A DNA stretch of 64,000 bases from Zingiber officinale. Lineage: Eukaryota > Streptophyta > Magnoliopsida > Zingiberales > Zingiberaceae. Below the pieces are notes generated by a model. It saw nothing but the letters and a program-made list of their open reading frames with translations, made no database searches and was not told the origin of the DNA. The position numbers and the translations under genes are program-made. Below are positions 22,516-34,599 of the stretch, in pieces (position 1 is the stretch's first letter; each line of letters opens with the position of its first letter). The stretch covers positions 77,771,659 to 77,835,658 of the forward strand of contig NC_055986.1 in NCBI RefSeq assembly GCF_018446385.1. Direction: 5' to 3'.

Positions 22516-25500
22516 TGTCACGCCCCAGGTAGTCCCTATCCGAAGAAATTTCGGCAGCATCTCCCCTGTACGGGTGACAATATGAATCCAGAATACATAT
22601 ATCTATACCTCGGCCACACACGACCGGAACAATACAATACAAATAAGAAACAAACCACGCAGTTTATATCAACATTCCACACAATTCAATATAAAATCAA
22701 TCCACGCAGTTTAATAAGGAAAGACGATATAGAATCTCGAAGATATATGTAAACAGCCTACTCCACTACAACGAAGAAAACCAATCCACGAAGTAATGAA
22801 AATACAACCGCAGCGGAAAACAAAAGTAGCAAACCCGAATGTTCAATGTAAAGTCCACAATACAAAACCCACATCACAAGTATATAAGATGCAAAAACAA
22901 AACATATCCCGACAACAGGCAAATCCTCGCGATAAAGGGGCTAGCGACTGGAATCTCTCCTGACGGCCTCAACCTGAAAAATAGTAACAACGGGGTGAGT
23001 TCAAGAACTCAGCAGGTAAACCAATATATATCCACCGGTAAAAACCTAAGGTACAGTCTCTAAACCATAGGATCGATAGTACAGTTCTCTAACTATACAA
23101 CCTACGGTATAGTTCACTAAACCATAGAGCCTACAGTACAGATTTATAACAATACAAGCTGAAATAAACTGTAATAACCAGCAATAGGCATAAAGTACAG
23201 TCTATAGCAAGAAAAATAAGAAAATGCATAACTGAAATAAATTGTACTCACCTGCGAGGCTTGTGCAACTGACTGTGAACATACAGAGATAAAAATAGTC
23301 GAGCAAAAGCATATAACCTGTATGCATGTCAATCATATGCAATCACCAAAATGCATCAAACATAAATAATGCAATCATGCATATGATGCAAATGACATGT
23401 CTGGTCACCGCTCAGCCGTCTCACACACAATGGTGAGACCGAATGGGTAGGCAACCGTGCACTCTGCAGTCACTACCCCGATGAGTGACCGAGTGGACGG
23501 GATGTTGTCGGTGTACACCTATCCTCCTGCCTCAAACATAGTGAGGGAGCGTAACGCTCCCGGTACGCAATGACGGGGAGGGACCCCGGTGTGCTACCAC
23601 GCTCCTGTCACGCTACCCATGAGCGTCCTAGCGGAGCACTACCGGGCAATCTACCCTACACACCCTGAGTGCTGTGCCACTACCCATGCATTGAACACGT
23701 TGTGTGCGGGTCCATGTAGCCGGCCGACGAGCTCAACAATAATGGAGTCGTCAATCGCCCAGCATGCAATCATGCAACATGGTGCATGCGGCTACAGTAT
23801 GTCATACCTGAACATAACCTCCTCCATATATGTGTGTGCCCAAAAGGTAAACGCATATATATAACCATGATATAAACAGCATAAATCCAAAGATATCACA
23901 TATAACAATGATGTAAGTATCATGAATCCAAGAGCATGTATCACACATGTAAAGCAACTCCAGTAGAGTAAAGCACTATAGATATGCATCTCTATGAACA
24001 TATATACACATGGCAAGATATAAAATATCCAATCCTGAAGTAAAGCAACTAGCAGATGAAGCATGTGATAGGTATCAACTAGCTAAGACCAGGGAAGAAA
24101 TAATCTACTATCTACCACTAGTAAATATATATAAGCTACACATATCATAAGACATTATCAAAAGATAAGTCAAAGGGTACCCGCCACAAATAGAAGGTAT
24201 AATCCCAAATCCGTAGTCAACGTCGAGACGCCTGTCTCGAATCAGAATCCTGTGTCAAACAACATATATATTTTATTTAGCTAAATCCAAATGAAATAGC
24301 TAAATAAAATTCCCAAAACTAAATTAGGGCAAAACCCTAATCACCACAATCACAACTTACCAATTTAAATCTAATGGTCGATTAGGGTTAGTTACCTAAT
24401 CCCTAATCACCAATTAGATTATAAATCCAACGGTTGACTAGGGTTAATTACCCTAACCCTAACCATTCCATTAGATTTATTCTACACAATTAAATCTACA
24501 CAATTTAACAACTAAATCAAATCTAATACAACAATATCAACTACCTCTCCACGTACCTTAATTCAACCACTGGAATACCAAGTAATCTGCTGGAAAACAA
24601 AGTGATCTGACCAGACAAGATCCTCAATTAACATCCACTATTGATGCTGGTTGAAGTGCTCACTGATCGGATGAAGAACTCAAGCAAGCACATGACTGAT
24701 CAAGCCCACCTTCTAGCTGCTGCCCAACAACTCAAGAACACCTCCTCAAGACCTCCCTGGAATTCCTCCTCACTAGATTCAATCGGATCACAACAACACC
24801 ATAACTGAGCACTAAACCGTGAATCAACAAGAATCCAAAAATGAATCAAGAGGAAAGAAGGGTTTCGGTTGCTTACCCTCGAAGACCTAATTGCTCTTCC
24901 ACACCGGCGATCGGATGGCACGGCTCCATGTAGTGGTGTCGATCGAGGAGTCGCAAACCGTGCTAGGGCACAGATCGAGGGAAAAAATCCAGAGAAGAGG
25001 AATCAAAGCTAGCTCCTCACCTCTATGCTCCGAGCTCCGATCTGCACCGGCGACGAACTTAGGGCGCGGTTCGTCGGATCGGGGAAGAAAAGATCAACAG
25101 AATCAGGAGGAAAACTCAGACAAAACTTAAGAAGAGGAGATCAGGATGATCCGGCCTTCTTGCTCGATCTCTGGCAAGTCCCGGCGGCGAACATCTCCGG
25201 CGATGACGAGTCGTCAGCGAGAATGAGTGAGAAGAGAGAAAGAGGGGAAGAATGGAGGTTGGCGTCGAGCAGAGGAGAGATCGGGGAAATAGGTTCGGGA
25301 TCGGCGATGGGTTTGGGGAAGAAAATAAGGGAAAGGAAAAAGAATTTATATAAATAACATTTCCTCTCTTAAACGGGTATCCCAAATAGGCCTTATTTTA
25401 ACTCAAAATTGATCCCCTCAAAACCCTCCGTACGAGCTCTGAAATTTTCCCAGAAAATTTCTAAAAATTTCGGAAAAATTCTATAAGGCTATTTCCAAAT

Positions 25501-25533
25501 AACCCTATTAATTAAATATTCCGAGATCTCACA
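22516..25533 (-). repeat. 5' LTR of chromovirus
   Basis: 3,018 bp with the same termini as the 3' LTR. It contains the same putative TATA at about 25343-25356 and a short CCCTAACCCTAACC stretch near 24450. Confidence 0.95.
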
Positions 25534-25764
25534 CCACCACCGCCCCCAGCTCGAGCACCACGTCACGGTCTCCGCACTCTAGCCGACCATATGACCGGAC
25601 TAGAGAGAGCTATGGCGAGTCTCCAGCAGGAGAACTCTGATTTTCATCGGGACATACGGCGAGAGGTTGCCGAGTTACGAGCTGCCGGGGAGACCCGACA
25701 CACTGAGCTGATGGCGCTTCTCCAATCCTTGGGATCTGGACCACACCCTTCATCATCTCAGTAG
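25534..25764 (+). pseudogene. S1 second ORF, 3' part
   Basis: After the right TSD the frame of the 5' part (14369-14796) continues without a shift: a Pro/Arg-rich linker, LADHMTGLERAMASLQQEN, DIRREVAELRAAGETRHTEL, and a Ser-rich end with TAG at 25762. The middle looks like a short amphipathic helix or coiled coil. Total length of the interrupted protein would be a little over 215 residues. Because the phase is preserved and no stop exists in either half, the ORF was open when the chromovirus inserted. Function unknown. A coiled coil plus accessory domain suggests a structural or interaction role (inference). Confidence 0.65.
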
Positions 25765-26822
25765 CTCTAGTTATGACTCACTTTTGTAGCTACACTACCT
25801 GTAAAATACTTTGGATCTATCTATTGATATTTCAGACTTGCATTGATTATGTTCTATCTTGGTAGCCTAGGAATTTTGAATTTCAGAAATATTTTCAAAG
25901 ATGATTGTTTTTAACTCATAGGTTCAAACATGTGTCAGTTTTTAAAACCTTCCTATTTTTAGATTTTTAAATAAACTTTTAGCCTTAGACTAGTTCAAAA
26001 TCCTTAGAGAATATGCACCCATAGGACTAGTTTTGAGCATCTAACCAAGTGAAAGTTGCTATCTTTTGATAAGTCAGTCAGTAACTAACTGGTTAGACAT
26101 TTGATTTGATGTCAGGTCCAGGGGAGGAATCAATTAAAATTTTTCGGTTTTTCACAACATTTTTATTAAAAATTTCTTAAACCTATTTTTGAAAACTAAG
26201 TTATTGAATTTCAAAATTAGATTTAACGTAGTTTTGAAAATTGAATTTAAAAATCTAGTTCTGAGAATTTGACTTTACTTAATTCTACAAAAATTAATTT
26301 TTGTAAACTAAGCGTAAGTTTATAAACTAAGTCTTTTTAAAATTTTTAATCTTCTACAAACTTAGTGTTGAAAATTAAACTTCAATCAATCTTGAAATAT
26401 ATTTTAAAACTTAGTTTTGAAATTTTGCTTATGTTTGAAAAGAGTTGAAACCTGTTTTAAAAAAAAAAATTCTTGAAATTTAGAACTTATTCTTAAACAT
26501 TAACCTTAGAAGCTATACTTGAAAAATTAGCTATTTTTCACAAAACTTAGCTCTTTTACAAAAGATAAATTACTAAGTTTAACTCCCCTAGATTAACTTG
26601 ACATGATTCCTTACTTTGTCTGAAGTCTGTATTTTTAATTACTTTAAGCATGCTTATTTTTGATGAATGCCAAAGGGGGAGGGTTAGGTGGGTTAAGTTA
26701 GCCAAACCAATTGAAAATACAAACTAACTTAAAAACCTCCACATAATGGTGTTATCTGTTTTTTTCTTGCAAATGTCTTCACTAACTTAACCAGGTTGTC
26801 ATTCCATCAAAAAGGGGGAGAT
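25765..26822 (+). other. AT-rich 3' untranslated region of S1 with polypurine tracts
   Basis: No ORF. It is rich in TTTTGAAA-type repeats. Two purine tracts are visible: CAAAGGGGGAGGG near 26669, and AAAAAGGGGGAG (26809-26820) directly before the 3' LTR. The latter is the functional polypurine tract by position. Confidence 0.7.
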
Positions 26823-27871
26823 TTTTGGTGCAGTTAGCACTAACGATTTAACCCAGATTTTGATGAAGGACAAATAGGTTAAGTTAGGTTTATTGTTGAT
26901 CTAACACTCTGATCGAGTGTGCAGGATAAGTCCAGATAGGTCGACGGGCTGACCAGATAGCTGGCACGAAGTCCAAGCGGGTCAACGGGCTGACCGGACG
27001 CTTAGGCACGAAGCCCAGCTAGATCGACGGGCTGACCGGATAGCTGGCACGAAGTCCGGACAGGTCGATGGGCAGACCAGACGTCTGGCAGGTAAGTGAG
27101 GTAAGTCACTGGAGGGGAGTGACTGCGAGGACGCGTTCCCAGGAAGGGAACATTAGGCGTCGATCCGGCTTAGATCCATTTCGGATATCTAAGTCGAGAT
27201 CGTGACTAGATTCCGGTCTCGGAAAGATGGAATCTAAGTCATACTCTTTTCTTGTTAAATCATATTACTTTAGTTGTGCTAACAATCTATTTTGCAGAAT
27301 ATATATTTGCCTCGGACTAACTCTGTTTTGCAGGAAAGGAAGTTTCTAGAAATAGGAGGTCCGGGCGCCCGGAGGTGAATTTTATCCAGGCCGAGTCGTC
27401 GCCACGTGGTGTTCGCTGATTAGACCTGCCACGTCGCACCAGGGCGCCCGGAAGGGATCCAGGCGCCCGGAGTAGCATATAAAAGAAGCCCCAGGGGTGG
27501 AGCTTCAATAACAACTGAGAACTCTTCGACTGCTTGCTCTGCTGCTCTACGCTCCTGCGACGCTAACAAAGCTCCGACAAAGTGCTCCTTCTTCTTTGGT
27601 TAACTTTCTTGTCGGTATCACTTTATTTCCATTAGCATTTCTGTACCTTAATTTGTAATAGTATTTCGAATTGCTAGTGAATTGCCCAACGAAAGTACTC
27701 AAGGAGTACGGGCCTTCGAGTAGGAGTCGTCACAGGCTCCGAACGAAGTAAAAAAACACCTTGTTCAGTTTGTCTAAGTTTTTTATTATTCCGCTGCGCT
27801 TAACTCTTATTAACATGAGTTTTTCGAATCGATATTCACCCCACCCTCTATCGACGTTTCACGATCCAACA
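26823..27871 (+). repeat. 3' LTR of S1
   Basis: 1,049 bp, the same length as the 5' LTR. The first dinucleotide is mutated (TT instead of TG). Four U3 repeats at 26930-27092, TATA box at 27478-27485. It ends CGATCCAACA followed by TSD ATAAG at 27872-27876. Confidence 0.95.
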
Positions 27872-27876
27872 ATAAG

Positions 27877-28238
27877 CATTATAGTTATGAATAAATGTAT
27901 AAAGAGAGATTCTCTCTCATGCGTAGGTCTATAAGGGTTGTAAATTTAGGGCTTAAATTATATTGAATCAAGTTGACTCAAGTGCGAGCATGACCTACAA
28001 GCATGACCTACATGGGTCGAATGTCAAACCGGTGAGGGCAAAATTTACCCAAGTGGAACAATCTATTTTTTCACATGAATACATTTTTCTGCCTACTCAA
28101 GTGCATAACGAATGTATTAACTGATATTAATGGCATATCCATAACCTCCAGAGTTGACTTTGGCTAGCGTTTCGATCTGAGTCGTAATGGCAATAAATGG
28201 CCTTCAATTGGTCATTTAACGCAACTAAAGGGGAGAAG
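27877..28238. other. Unassigned stretch between S1 and Angela copy A2
   Basis: About 360 bp. No ORF. There is a short direct repeat (CAAGCATGACCTAC / GAGCATGACCTAC near 28000). It may be the far flank of the gypsy remnant that S1 interrupted, but no coding motif supports this. Confidence 0.4.
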
Positions 28239-30189
28239 TGTTGGGTTTTTCGGGCCGCGAAAATCGCTTTTTGCGTCGCAGAAACCCTGAATCACCCAAA
28301 GCCCTATCCGTGCAAGTAAAATTTTCGGAAAACACGAGTACGAGTTTTAATCCTTTGATCTACAGTAGATCTACAAAGAAAACATTTTACCTTCGATGCG
28401 TGCCCTCGCAAAATCCCGCTTGTCCAAGGTACGTGTCGGATCTCTAAAGTATCAAGATAGATACTTCTCTAGTGATATCCACACGAACAAGGAGTACTCT
28501 CTAGCACTCAAGGATGGAGAAGAAAGACCCCAAGTGTGCTAGCACTCTCTCTAGGGCTCTCGGATGGGAATGGAAGAAGAAAGGAAAGCAAAGAAGAGAA
28601 TACAATACACTCTAAAAATATTACCTTTCTTCTTGGACTTCTTGGATTAACTCACTCAACCACCTTCTCCTCACCATGGAAGTCACGGCAACATCTAGCC
28701 AAGAGAGAGGAGAAGCAAGGAAGAAGATCATAGAATGAATGCACACATAACTCCACAAAATCAAAATCCCCCTACCATTAGTGTGGCCGGCCACACAATG
28801 TAACCCCCTTCATTAATGTGGCCGGCCACATTAAAACCAAGGGAAGAGTGTAACCCCCATGAGGTGGCATACCTCATGAGGTGGAGGTGATGTGGCAAGG
28901 ATGAGTCATCCTTATGATGTGGCAATACATCAAGTCAAACTTGATGTTTCAAATTCCATTTGGTCAAGTCAAAATTGACCAATTTCTTCCTTGTTGAGTT
29001 AAATCCAACCTTTGATTCAAGTCAATTTCAATTTAATGAATCTCAATTCATTAATATAAATTGACTCAATGAATCAAATTTAAATTAGACTCATTCAACA
29101 ATTGAATCTAATTGAGTCTAACTCAATAAGTCTAATTCGAATCCAATCTTTGGTGCATCATATGAACCTAATCCAATTGGTTCATCATATGAACCTAATC
29201 TCCATCCACTTGTTCTTTGTGTATGACCCAATAGGCTCTTGTAACATTGGCAATGTTTCTAAACTCCTTTAGAAACATAAGCAATGAGCGGCATCTAGCA
29301 ATACATCATTGCTACCCAAGTTACAAGAATGTTGAGATCCAACATCACCTTGTGACTATTAATTGTGACTCCTCACAATATATGACAAGTGTCCTTCTAT
29401 CCTAGACATCTAGATTGATCAATGTGAGGCATAGACCGTGTCATCCTCTGACCAATCTAAATCTTGAACTCCAAGTAGACTCACTCAATCAAATGAGCTC
29501 AATATCTCATATTGACTCATTTGGGTATGGCCATACACTTCGTGGTCTTACTCTATCAAGAATATCGATGTCACTCCCGTCATATAGGAGGGATAGATCC
29601 CATCTACATCACTCACATCCCTCTGCATAATTCGTTACATACCCAGTAATCGCCTTTATAGTCCACCCAGTTACGGGTGACGTTTGATGAAACCAAAGTA
29701 CATAACTCCTTATGTAGGGATCCATGGTGACTTCAGGTCTAAGGACTAATAGTCATACTAATAGCCACATGAGAAAGTATATGACACTCATATAACGATC
29801 CATGATACTTTCTCATGGCGGGTCATTCAGTATACATTCTCTAATGCATACCCATGTGTCAGCTTGATATCTCTATATCCATGACTTGTGAGATCAAGTC
29901 GTCGAGCTGACCTACATGCTAGTCTTATTGTATTAACATTATCCCTGAATGTTAATACTCGACTAGGAATGATTTAGAGTAGTGTTCCCTATATCATCTC
30001 ACTATCGATTCAACTAATCGATTGATATAGGTATGAACCTTCTACTCAAGGGCGCTATTATACTTAGTCTATTTAGCACTAATACAAATAAGTATAATAA
30101 CCAAACAAATACCTTTATTAATATACAAGAATATGATACAATGAGTCCATACAATCATCAAATGATTGGCTCTAGGGCTCTAACTAACA
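28239..30189 (-). repeat. 3' LTR of Angela copy A2 (full length)
   Basis: On the minus strand it runs TGTTAGTTAGAGCCC to AAACCCAACA, 1,951 bp. Length is typical for the Angela clade (1.7-2 kb). It is the reference against which the 710-bp LTR at 3642-4351 looks deleted. Confidence 0.9.
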
Positions 30190-30200
30190 ATCTCCAACTA
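30190..30200 (-). other. Polypurine tract, Angela copy A2
   Basis: Minus strand reads AGTTGGAGAT directly before the LTR start TGTTAG. Confidence 0.75.
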
Positions 30201-30203
30201 GCA

Positions 30204-33200
30204 CTAGTGCCAATCAGTATAGGCTCTAAGGCCTAATGACCTAGTGTGACCATCATGCTTTCTCTGTGCCAAAGCCTTGGTCAAGAGATCTGCGATGTTA
30301 GCCTCTGTAGGTACTATGCAAATATTCACATCTCCTCTATCGATAATCTCTTGAATGAGATGGAAGCGCCGTAGTATGTGCTTGGTCCGCTGGTGTGAGC
30401 GAGGTTCCTTCGCCTGTGCTATAGCTCCATTGTTGTCACAATAGAGCTCAACTGGGTCAGCGATGCTAGGAACCACCCCAAGTTCAGTGATGAACTTGCA
30501 GATCCAAACTACCTCCTTTGCTGCATCTGATGCAGCAATATACTCGGCCTCTGTTGTAGAATCAGCTACTGTGTCCTACTTCGAACTCTTCCAGCTCACA
30601 GCACCACCATTTAAGCAAAACACGAACCCCGACTGCGATCTATAGTCATCCTGGTCAGTCTGGAAGCTAGCATCACTGTAACCCTTTACAGCTAGCTCAT
30701 CATTGCCTCCATATATCAAGAAATATTCTTTAGTCCTTCTTAAGTACTTAAGAATATTCTTGACCGCTATCCAATCACCTGGATCTGACTGGTATCTGCT
30801 CGTCATGCTCAAAGCATACGAGACATCAGGTCGAGTACATAGCATGGCGTACATGATCGATCCTATGGCTGAGGCATAAGGGATCTGATCCATACGGTCT
30901 CTCTCCTCTCTAGAAGAGGGACCTTGAGTCTTCGAAAGACTCACGCCATGTGATATCGACAGAAATCCCTTCTTGGAGTTCTGCATGGCAAACCGAAGGA
31001 GTACCTTGTCAATGTATGTACTCTGACTTAGGCCAAGCAATCTCTTAGATCTATCCCTATAGATCTGTATCTCTAGAATGCGGGATGCCTCACCTAAGTC
31101 CTTCATTGAGAAGTAACTCCCTAGCCAGGTCTTGACAGACTGAAGCATAGGGATGTCCTTCCCAATGAGTAGTATGTCATCCACATACAATATGAGGAAG
31201 ACAACTATATCTCCTACAACCTTCTTGAAGACACAAGGCTCATCTTCGTTCTTGATGAAACCAAACTGTTTGATTGCATCATCGAAACGAAGATTCCAGC
31301 TCCGAGAAGCTTGCTTTAGTCCATAAATGGACCTATGCAGCTTGCATACTCTGCTAGTATGCTGTGGATCTAGAAAACCCTCAGGTTGTGTCATGTACAC
31401 ATCCTCGAGCAGGTTTCCATTCAGAAACACGGTTTTGACATCCATCTGCCATATCTCATAGTCATGGTAGGCTGCAATAGCAAGCATGATCCGAATGGAC
31501 TTAAACATCGCTACTAGAGAAAAAGTTTCATCATAGTTAATACCATGAATCTGCTTGAAACCTTTAGCTACCAAGCGACCCTTATAGATAAGTCCATCCA
31601 TGTCAGTCTTTCTCTTAAAGACCCACTTGCACCCAATGGATTTTACCCCTTCAGGTGGATCAACCAAAGTCCATACTTGGTTGGTGTACATGGATTCCAT
31701 TTCGGATCTCATGGCCTCTAGCCATTTCTCGAAATCTGGTCTCATCACAGCTTCCTGATAGGTGGTAGGCTCATCCTCTATGAGCATAACGTCATCATGG
31801 TCAGACAAGAGAAATGAGTATCTCTCAGGCTGACGACGTACCCTATCAGACCTGCGAAGAGGTATGTCTACTTGAACCGGTTGTTGTTCCTCAACTCCTT
31901 GTGGAACATCATCCACAACACTTTGTGGCTCCAGTTCAACTTCCATCGAGGCTTCAGTGCTATTATTCGCATCTTGAACTTCTTCAAGATCGAACGTGCT
32001 CCCACTAGTCTTTCTAGAAACAAAGTCCCTTTCTAGAAAGACCCCAGTCTTTGCCACAACTACCTTGTGCTGACTGGGAATGTAGAAGTAATATCCCTTA
32101 GTTTCCTTGGGATATCCAATGAAAAAGCACTTGTCGGATTTGGGTCCTAATTTGTCTGAGACTTGACGTCTAACGTAAGCCTCACACCCCCAAATCCTCA
32201 TGAAAGACACCTGGGCTTCTCTCCCAGTCCATATCCTATATGGTGTCTTTATCACGGCCTTTGATGGAACTCGGTTGAGTATGAAAGCTACCGTGTCTAG
32301 AGCATATCCCCATAGATATGTCGGAAGATCTGTGTGACTCATCATAGATCGTACCATATCTAATAAGGTACGATTCCTCCGTTCGGATACACTATTCCAC
32401 TGTGGTGTTCCAGGAGGAGTGAGTTGGGATAGAATCCCACACTCAGCTAGATAGTCACGGAACTCATGGCTAAGGTATTCTCCACCTCGATCGGATCGAA
32501 GTATCTTAATACTCTTGCCAAGCTGGTTCTGTACTTCATTCTTGAATTCTTTGAATTTTTCAAAGGATTCAGACTTATGTGTCATTAAGTACACATAACC
32601 GTATCTACTGAAGTCATCAGTAAATGTGATGAAGTACCTATAACCGCCTCTAGCAGCGACATTGAAAGGACTACATACATCACTATGTATGAGTCCTAAC
32701 AAATCAGTCGCTCTCTCGCTGTGCCCACTAAAGGGAGTCTTGGTCATCTTGCCTCGTAGGCATGACTCGCATACCTCATATGATTCAAAATCAAATGAGT
32801 CCAGCATACCATCCTTATGGAGCTGGGATAAGCGCTTGTCATTTATATGACCTAAGCGACAGTGCCAGAGGTAGGTTTGGTTCATGTCATTTGTCTTGAA
32901 CCTCTTGGTATTTATGTTATAGATAGGGCTCTCAAGGTCTAGAATATAGAGTCCGTTTATTAGAGGTGCACTACAATAGAACATATCGTTTAAATAGACA
33001 GAACAACATTTGTTCTTTATTATAAACGAGAATCCTTTCTTGTCCAAACAAGAAACTGAAATTATGTTCTTAGTCAAGGCAGGCACATAACAACAATCAT
33101 CTAATTCTAGTACAAGCCCAGAGGGAAGAGATAAATGATAAGTTCCTACAGCAATAGCAGCAACTCGTGCTCCATTTCCTACTCGTAGGTCTATCTCACC

Positions 33201-33666
33201 CTTCATCAATGCCCTGCTATTTCTCAGCGCTTGTACATTAGTACAAATGTGCGAAGCACATCCGGTATCTAATACCCACGATGAAGAAATAGAGAGGTTG
33301 ACTTCTATAACATGTATACCTGAAGTAGAAATCTTATTTCTCTTCTTCGTAAGATCTTCCAGGTATTCTTTGGAGTTCCTCTTCCAGTGCCTTGCTTGTC
33401 CTTGATATAGGTGATAAAGATGTTCAACCATATCGTAAGCGCTCATCAACTCATGTTGCTTCTGAAGCTCAGAGTTCATGGTTGCGAGCATAAGACAGGA
33501 CACATCTAATGCGTCATCTTGATGCTTCTTGTAAGCATCCCGGTCAGCTCACGTGGCAGTGGCAGGAGGAGCCTCCGGAATGGGCTGCTCCAGAACGTAC
33601 AGTTTAAGTTCCTGAGTGAGAACTATTCTCAAGTTCCTGTACCAGTCCAGGAAATTTGCTCTATCC
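30204..33666 (-). pseudogene. Angela polyprotein: truncated gag, protease, integrase, RT, RNase H
   Basis: An almost continuous frame. Gag begins mid-protein (NFLDWYRNLRIVL, KLYVLEQPIPEAP), has a TGA at 33549-33551 where an Arg codon is expected, and continues to LYHLYQGQARH. It then jumps straight into the zinc-knuckle end (WKRNSKEYLEDL), so most of gag is deleted in frame. Protease: SWVLDTGCASHICTN. GAG-pre-integrase: TYLWHCRLGHIN. Integrase: FITFTDDFSRYGYVY, ILRSDRGGEYLSHEF, PQWNSVSERRNRTLLDM (D, D, E). RT: WQMDVKTVFLNG and the catalytic FLILYVDDILLIG. RNase H: KGYSDASFQTD, then TAG at 30576-30578 for an expected Gln (SWKSSKQ), then VELYCDNNGAIAQAKEP and HILRRFHLIQE. Only two stops remain, so decay is recent. 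Confidence 0.93.
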
Positions 33667-33906
33667 ACCTATGTTCCCTGTCAAATCTTTTTCCTCTACC
33701 GTGCAATTTTAACTTAGAAAATTTCTTGTGTTAGCATTCGGGTACAAATTCAATTCGTTGAGATGATCAGTGCTTGGTGGTGATCATGGTCTACCGATAT
33801 ATCCTAGTAAATAGACGATCTATGACAACATCTAAGCACAACCAGAGGTAGGTTGAATTTGTTTTAAGGAAACTACATCATATGCGGGTCTCAACATCTT
33901 CCTTTC
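33667..33906. other. Unassigned stretch
   Basis: About 240 bp after the Angela truncation point. No ORF or repeat recognised. Confidence 0.4.
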
Positions 33907-34190
33907 CTATCTCGATATCTCAGCCTCGAATTGCTCTATTTCGACCTCATGCATCTCAGCCTCAGCCTCGGACATCTCGGCCTTAGCCTCGGGCATCTCT
34001 GTCTTGGCCTCAAATATCTCAGTCTTGATCTCGGATATCTCTATCTTAGCCTCAGACATCTTTATCTCAGCATCGAACATCTCAGTCTCAGCCTCAGACA
34101 TCTTGGTCTCAACCTCAACCTCGAACAATTCTATCTTAGTCTTGGACATCTTGGTCTTAGTCTCGGACATCTTGGGCTCCGATCTTGGAC
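33907..34190. repeat. 21-bp tandem repeat (heptad-like on the minus strand)
   Basis: The plus strand repeats CTCAGCCTCGGACATCTCGG-type units of 21 bp, about 12-13 copies with frequent substitutions. The minus strand is open for 87 residues reading seven-residue units such as MSEAETE, ISEIKTE, IFEAKTE, MPEAKAE, an alternating Glu/Lys pattern that would form a charged coiled coil. It has no recognisable gene around it and no homologous domain that I know, so I list it as a repeat. Confidence 0.7.
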
Positions 34191-34599
34191 ATCTCCGCCA
34201 AGTCTTCCAAGCAACCTAGCATTCCAAGCAGCTCTTTCTTCCTGCTTAGTAGCCTAAAATTATCAACTCAGGTCATCTTGATAGGTCGAAAGTTGAATTT
34301 TGAGTTTATTTTTAATTAAGCAACTATTCCTGTAATCTTTAACGAGCAATCTTTCATGGGGTCAAAACTCGGCGTGTCCGAGAATGCCTTCTTCCATGCT
34401 TTAGCCACTATACCAATGACTAATAGCCACCCATGATTTACCTCCTTCGTGTTGGCCTAAGAACGAGTTGATGGGAGCACTGGAAGCGAGCAAATCGCCT
34501 TGTCACATTTAAAAAGCAATCTTTATTGTAGAATATTATCTTACATTCTTAAAATAGACTCGTTTCTATTGAGATGGTCATAGAAAATGTTAAGGTGTA
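34191..34599. other. Unassigned stretch before copia gag
   Basis: About 400 bp, no credible ORF. It could be the leader of the copia remnant that follows. Confidence 0.4.

Larger units (their letters stand above)
14797..25533 (-). mobile_element. Del/Tekay-like chromovirus (Ty3/gypsy), complete but decayed
   Basis: Two ~3-kb LTRs (22516-25533 is the 5' LTR, 14797-17876 the 3' LTR), exact CCACC TSD, PBS at 22497-22508 and a purine tract at 17877-17888. The minus-strand internal region carries gag with two zinc knuckles, RT, RNase H, integrase and a chromodomain, the order of a chromovirus. The ~3-kb LTRs and chromodomain fit the Del/Tekay clade. The protease and the N-terminal part of RT are missing, and three stops interrupt pol. 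Over the first ~500 bp the LTRs differ at about 1% of sites plus an indel. That is younger than host element S1, as nesting requires. Confidence 0.92.
9266..27871 (+). mobile_element. Non-autonomous Sirevirus-type copia element S1 (gag + extra ORF, no pol)
   Basis: Two 1,049-bp LTRs (9266-10314, 26823-27871), an exact ATAAG TSD, a PBS at 10317 and a purine tract before the 3' LTR define the element. Its own DNA, without the nested chromovirus and one TSD copy, is about 7.86 kb. It holds a Sirevirus gag (10593-12254), a 0.5-kb spacer, a 1.6-kb 33-bp tandem array, a second ORF (14369-14796 plus 25534-25764) and an AT-rich 3' region. No protease, integrase, RT or RNase H is found, so it must depend on a helper. 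By eye the LTRs differ at about 30 sites (~3%), mostly transitions. At 1.3e-8 per site per year (inference) that is on the order of 1 million years. Confidence 0.9.
28239..33666 (-). mobile_element. Angela/BARE-1-type copia element, 5'-truncated (copy A2)
   Basis: On the minus strand it starts abruptly inside gag at about 33666, runs through protease, integrase, RT and RNase H, then a polypurine tract (30190-30200) and a full 1,951-bp 3' LTR (28239-30189). The 5' LTR, PBS and leader are missing. The LTR includes CATCAAACGTCACCCGTAAC and CTGGGTGGACTATAAAGG, phrases I recall from BARE-1/Angela LTRs, and ends CCCAACA. The five bases after it are AGAAG, which cannot be checked because the other end is lost. 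Confidence 0.88.
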
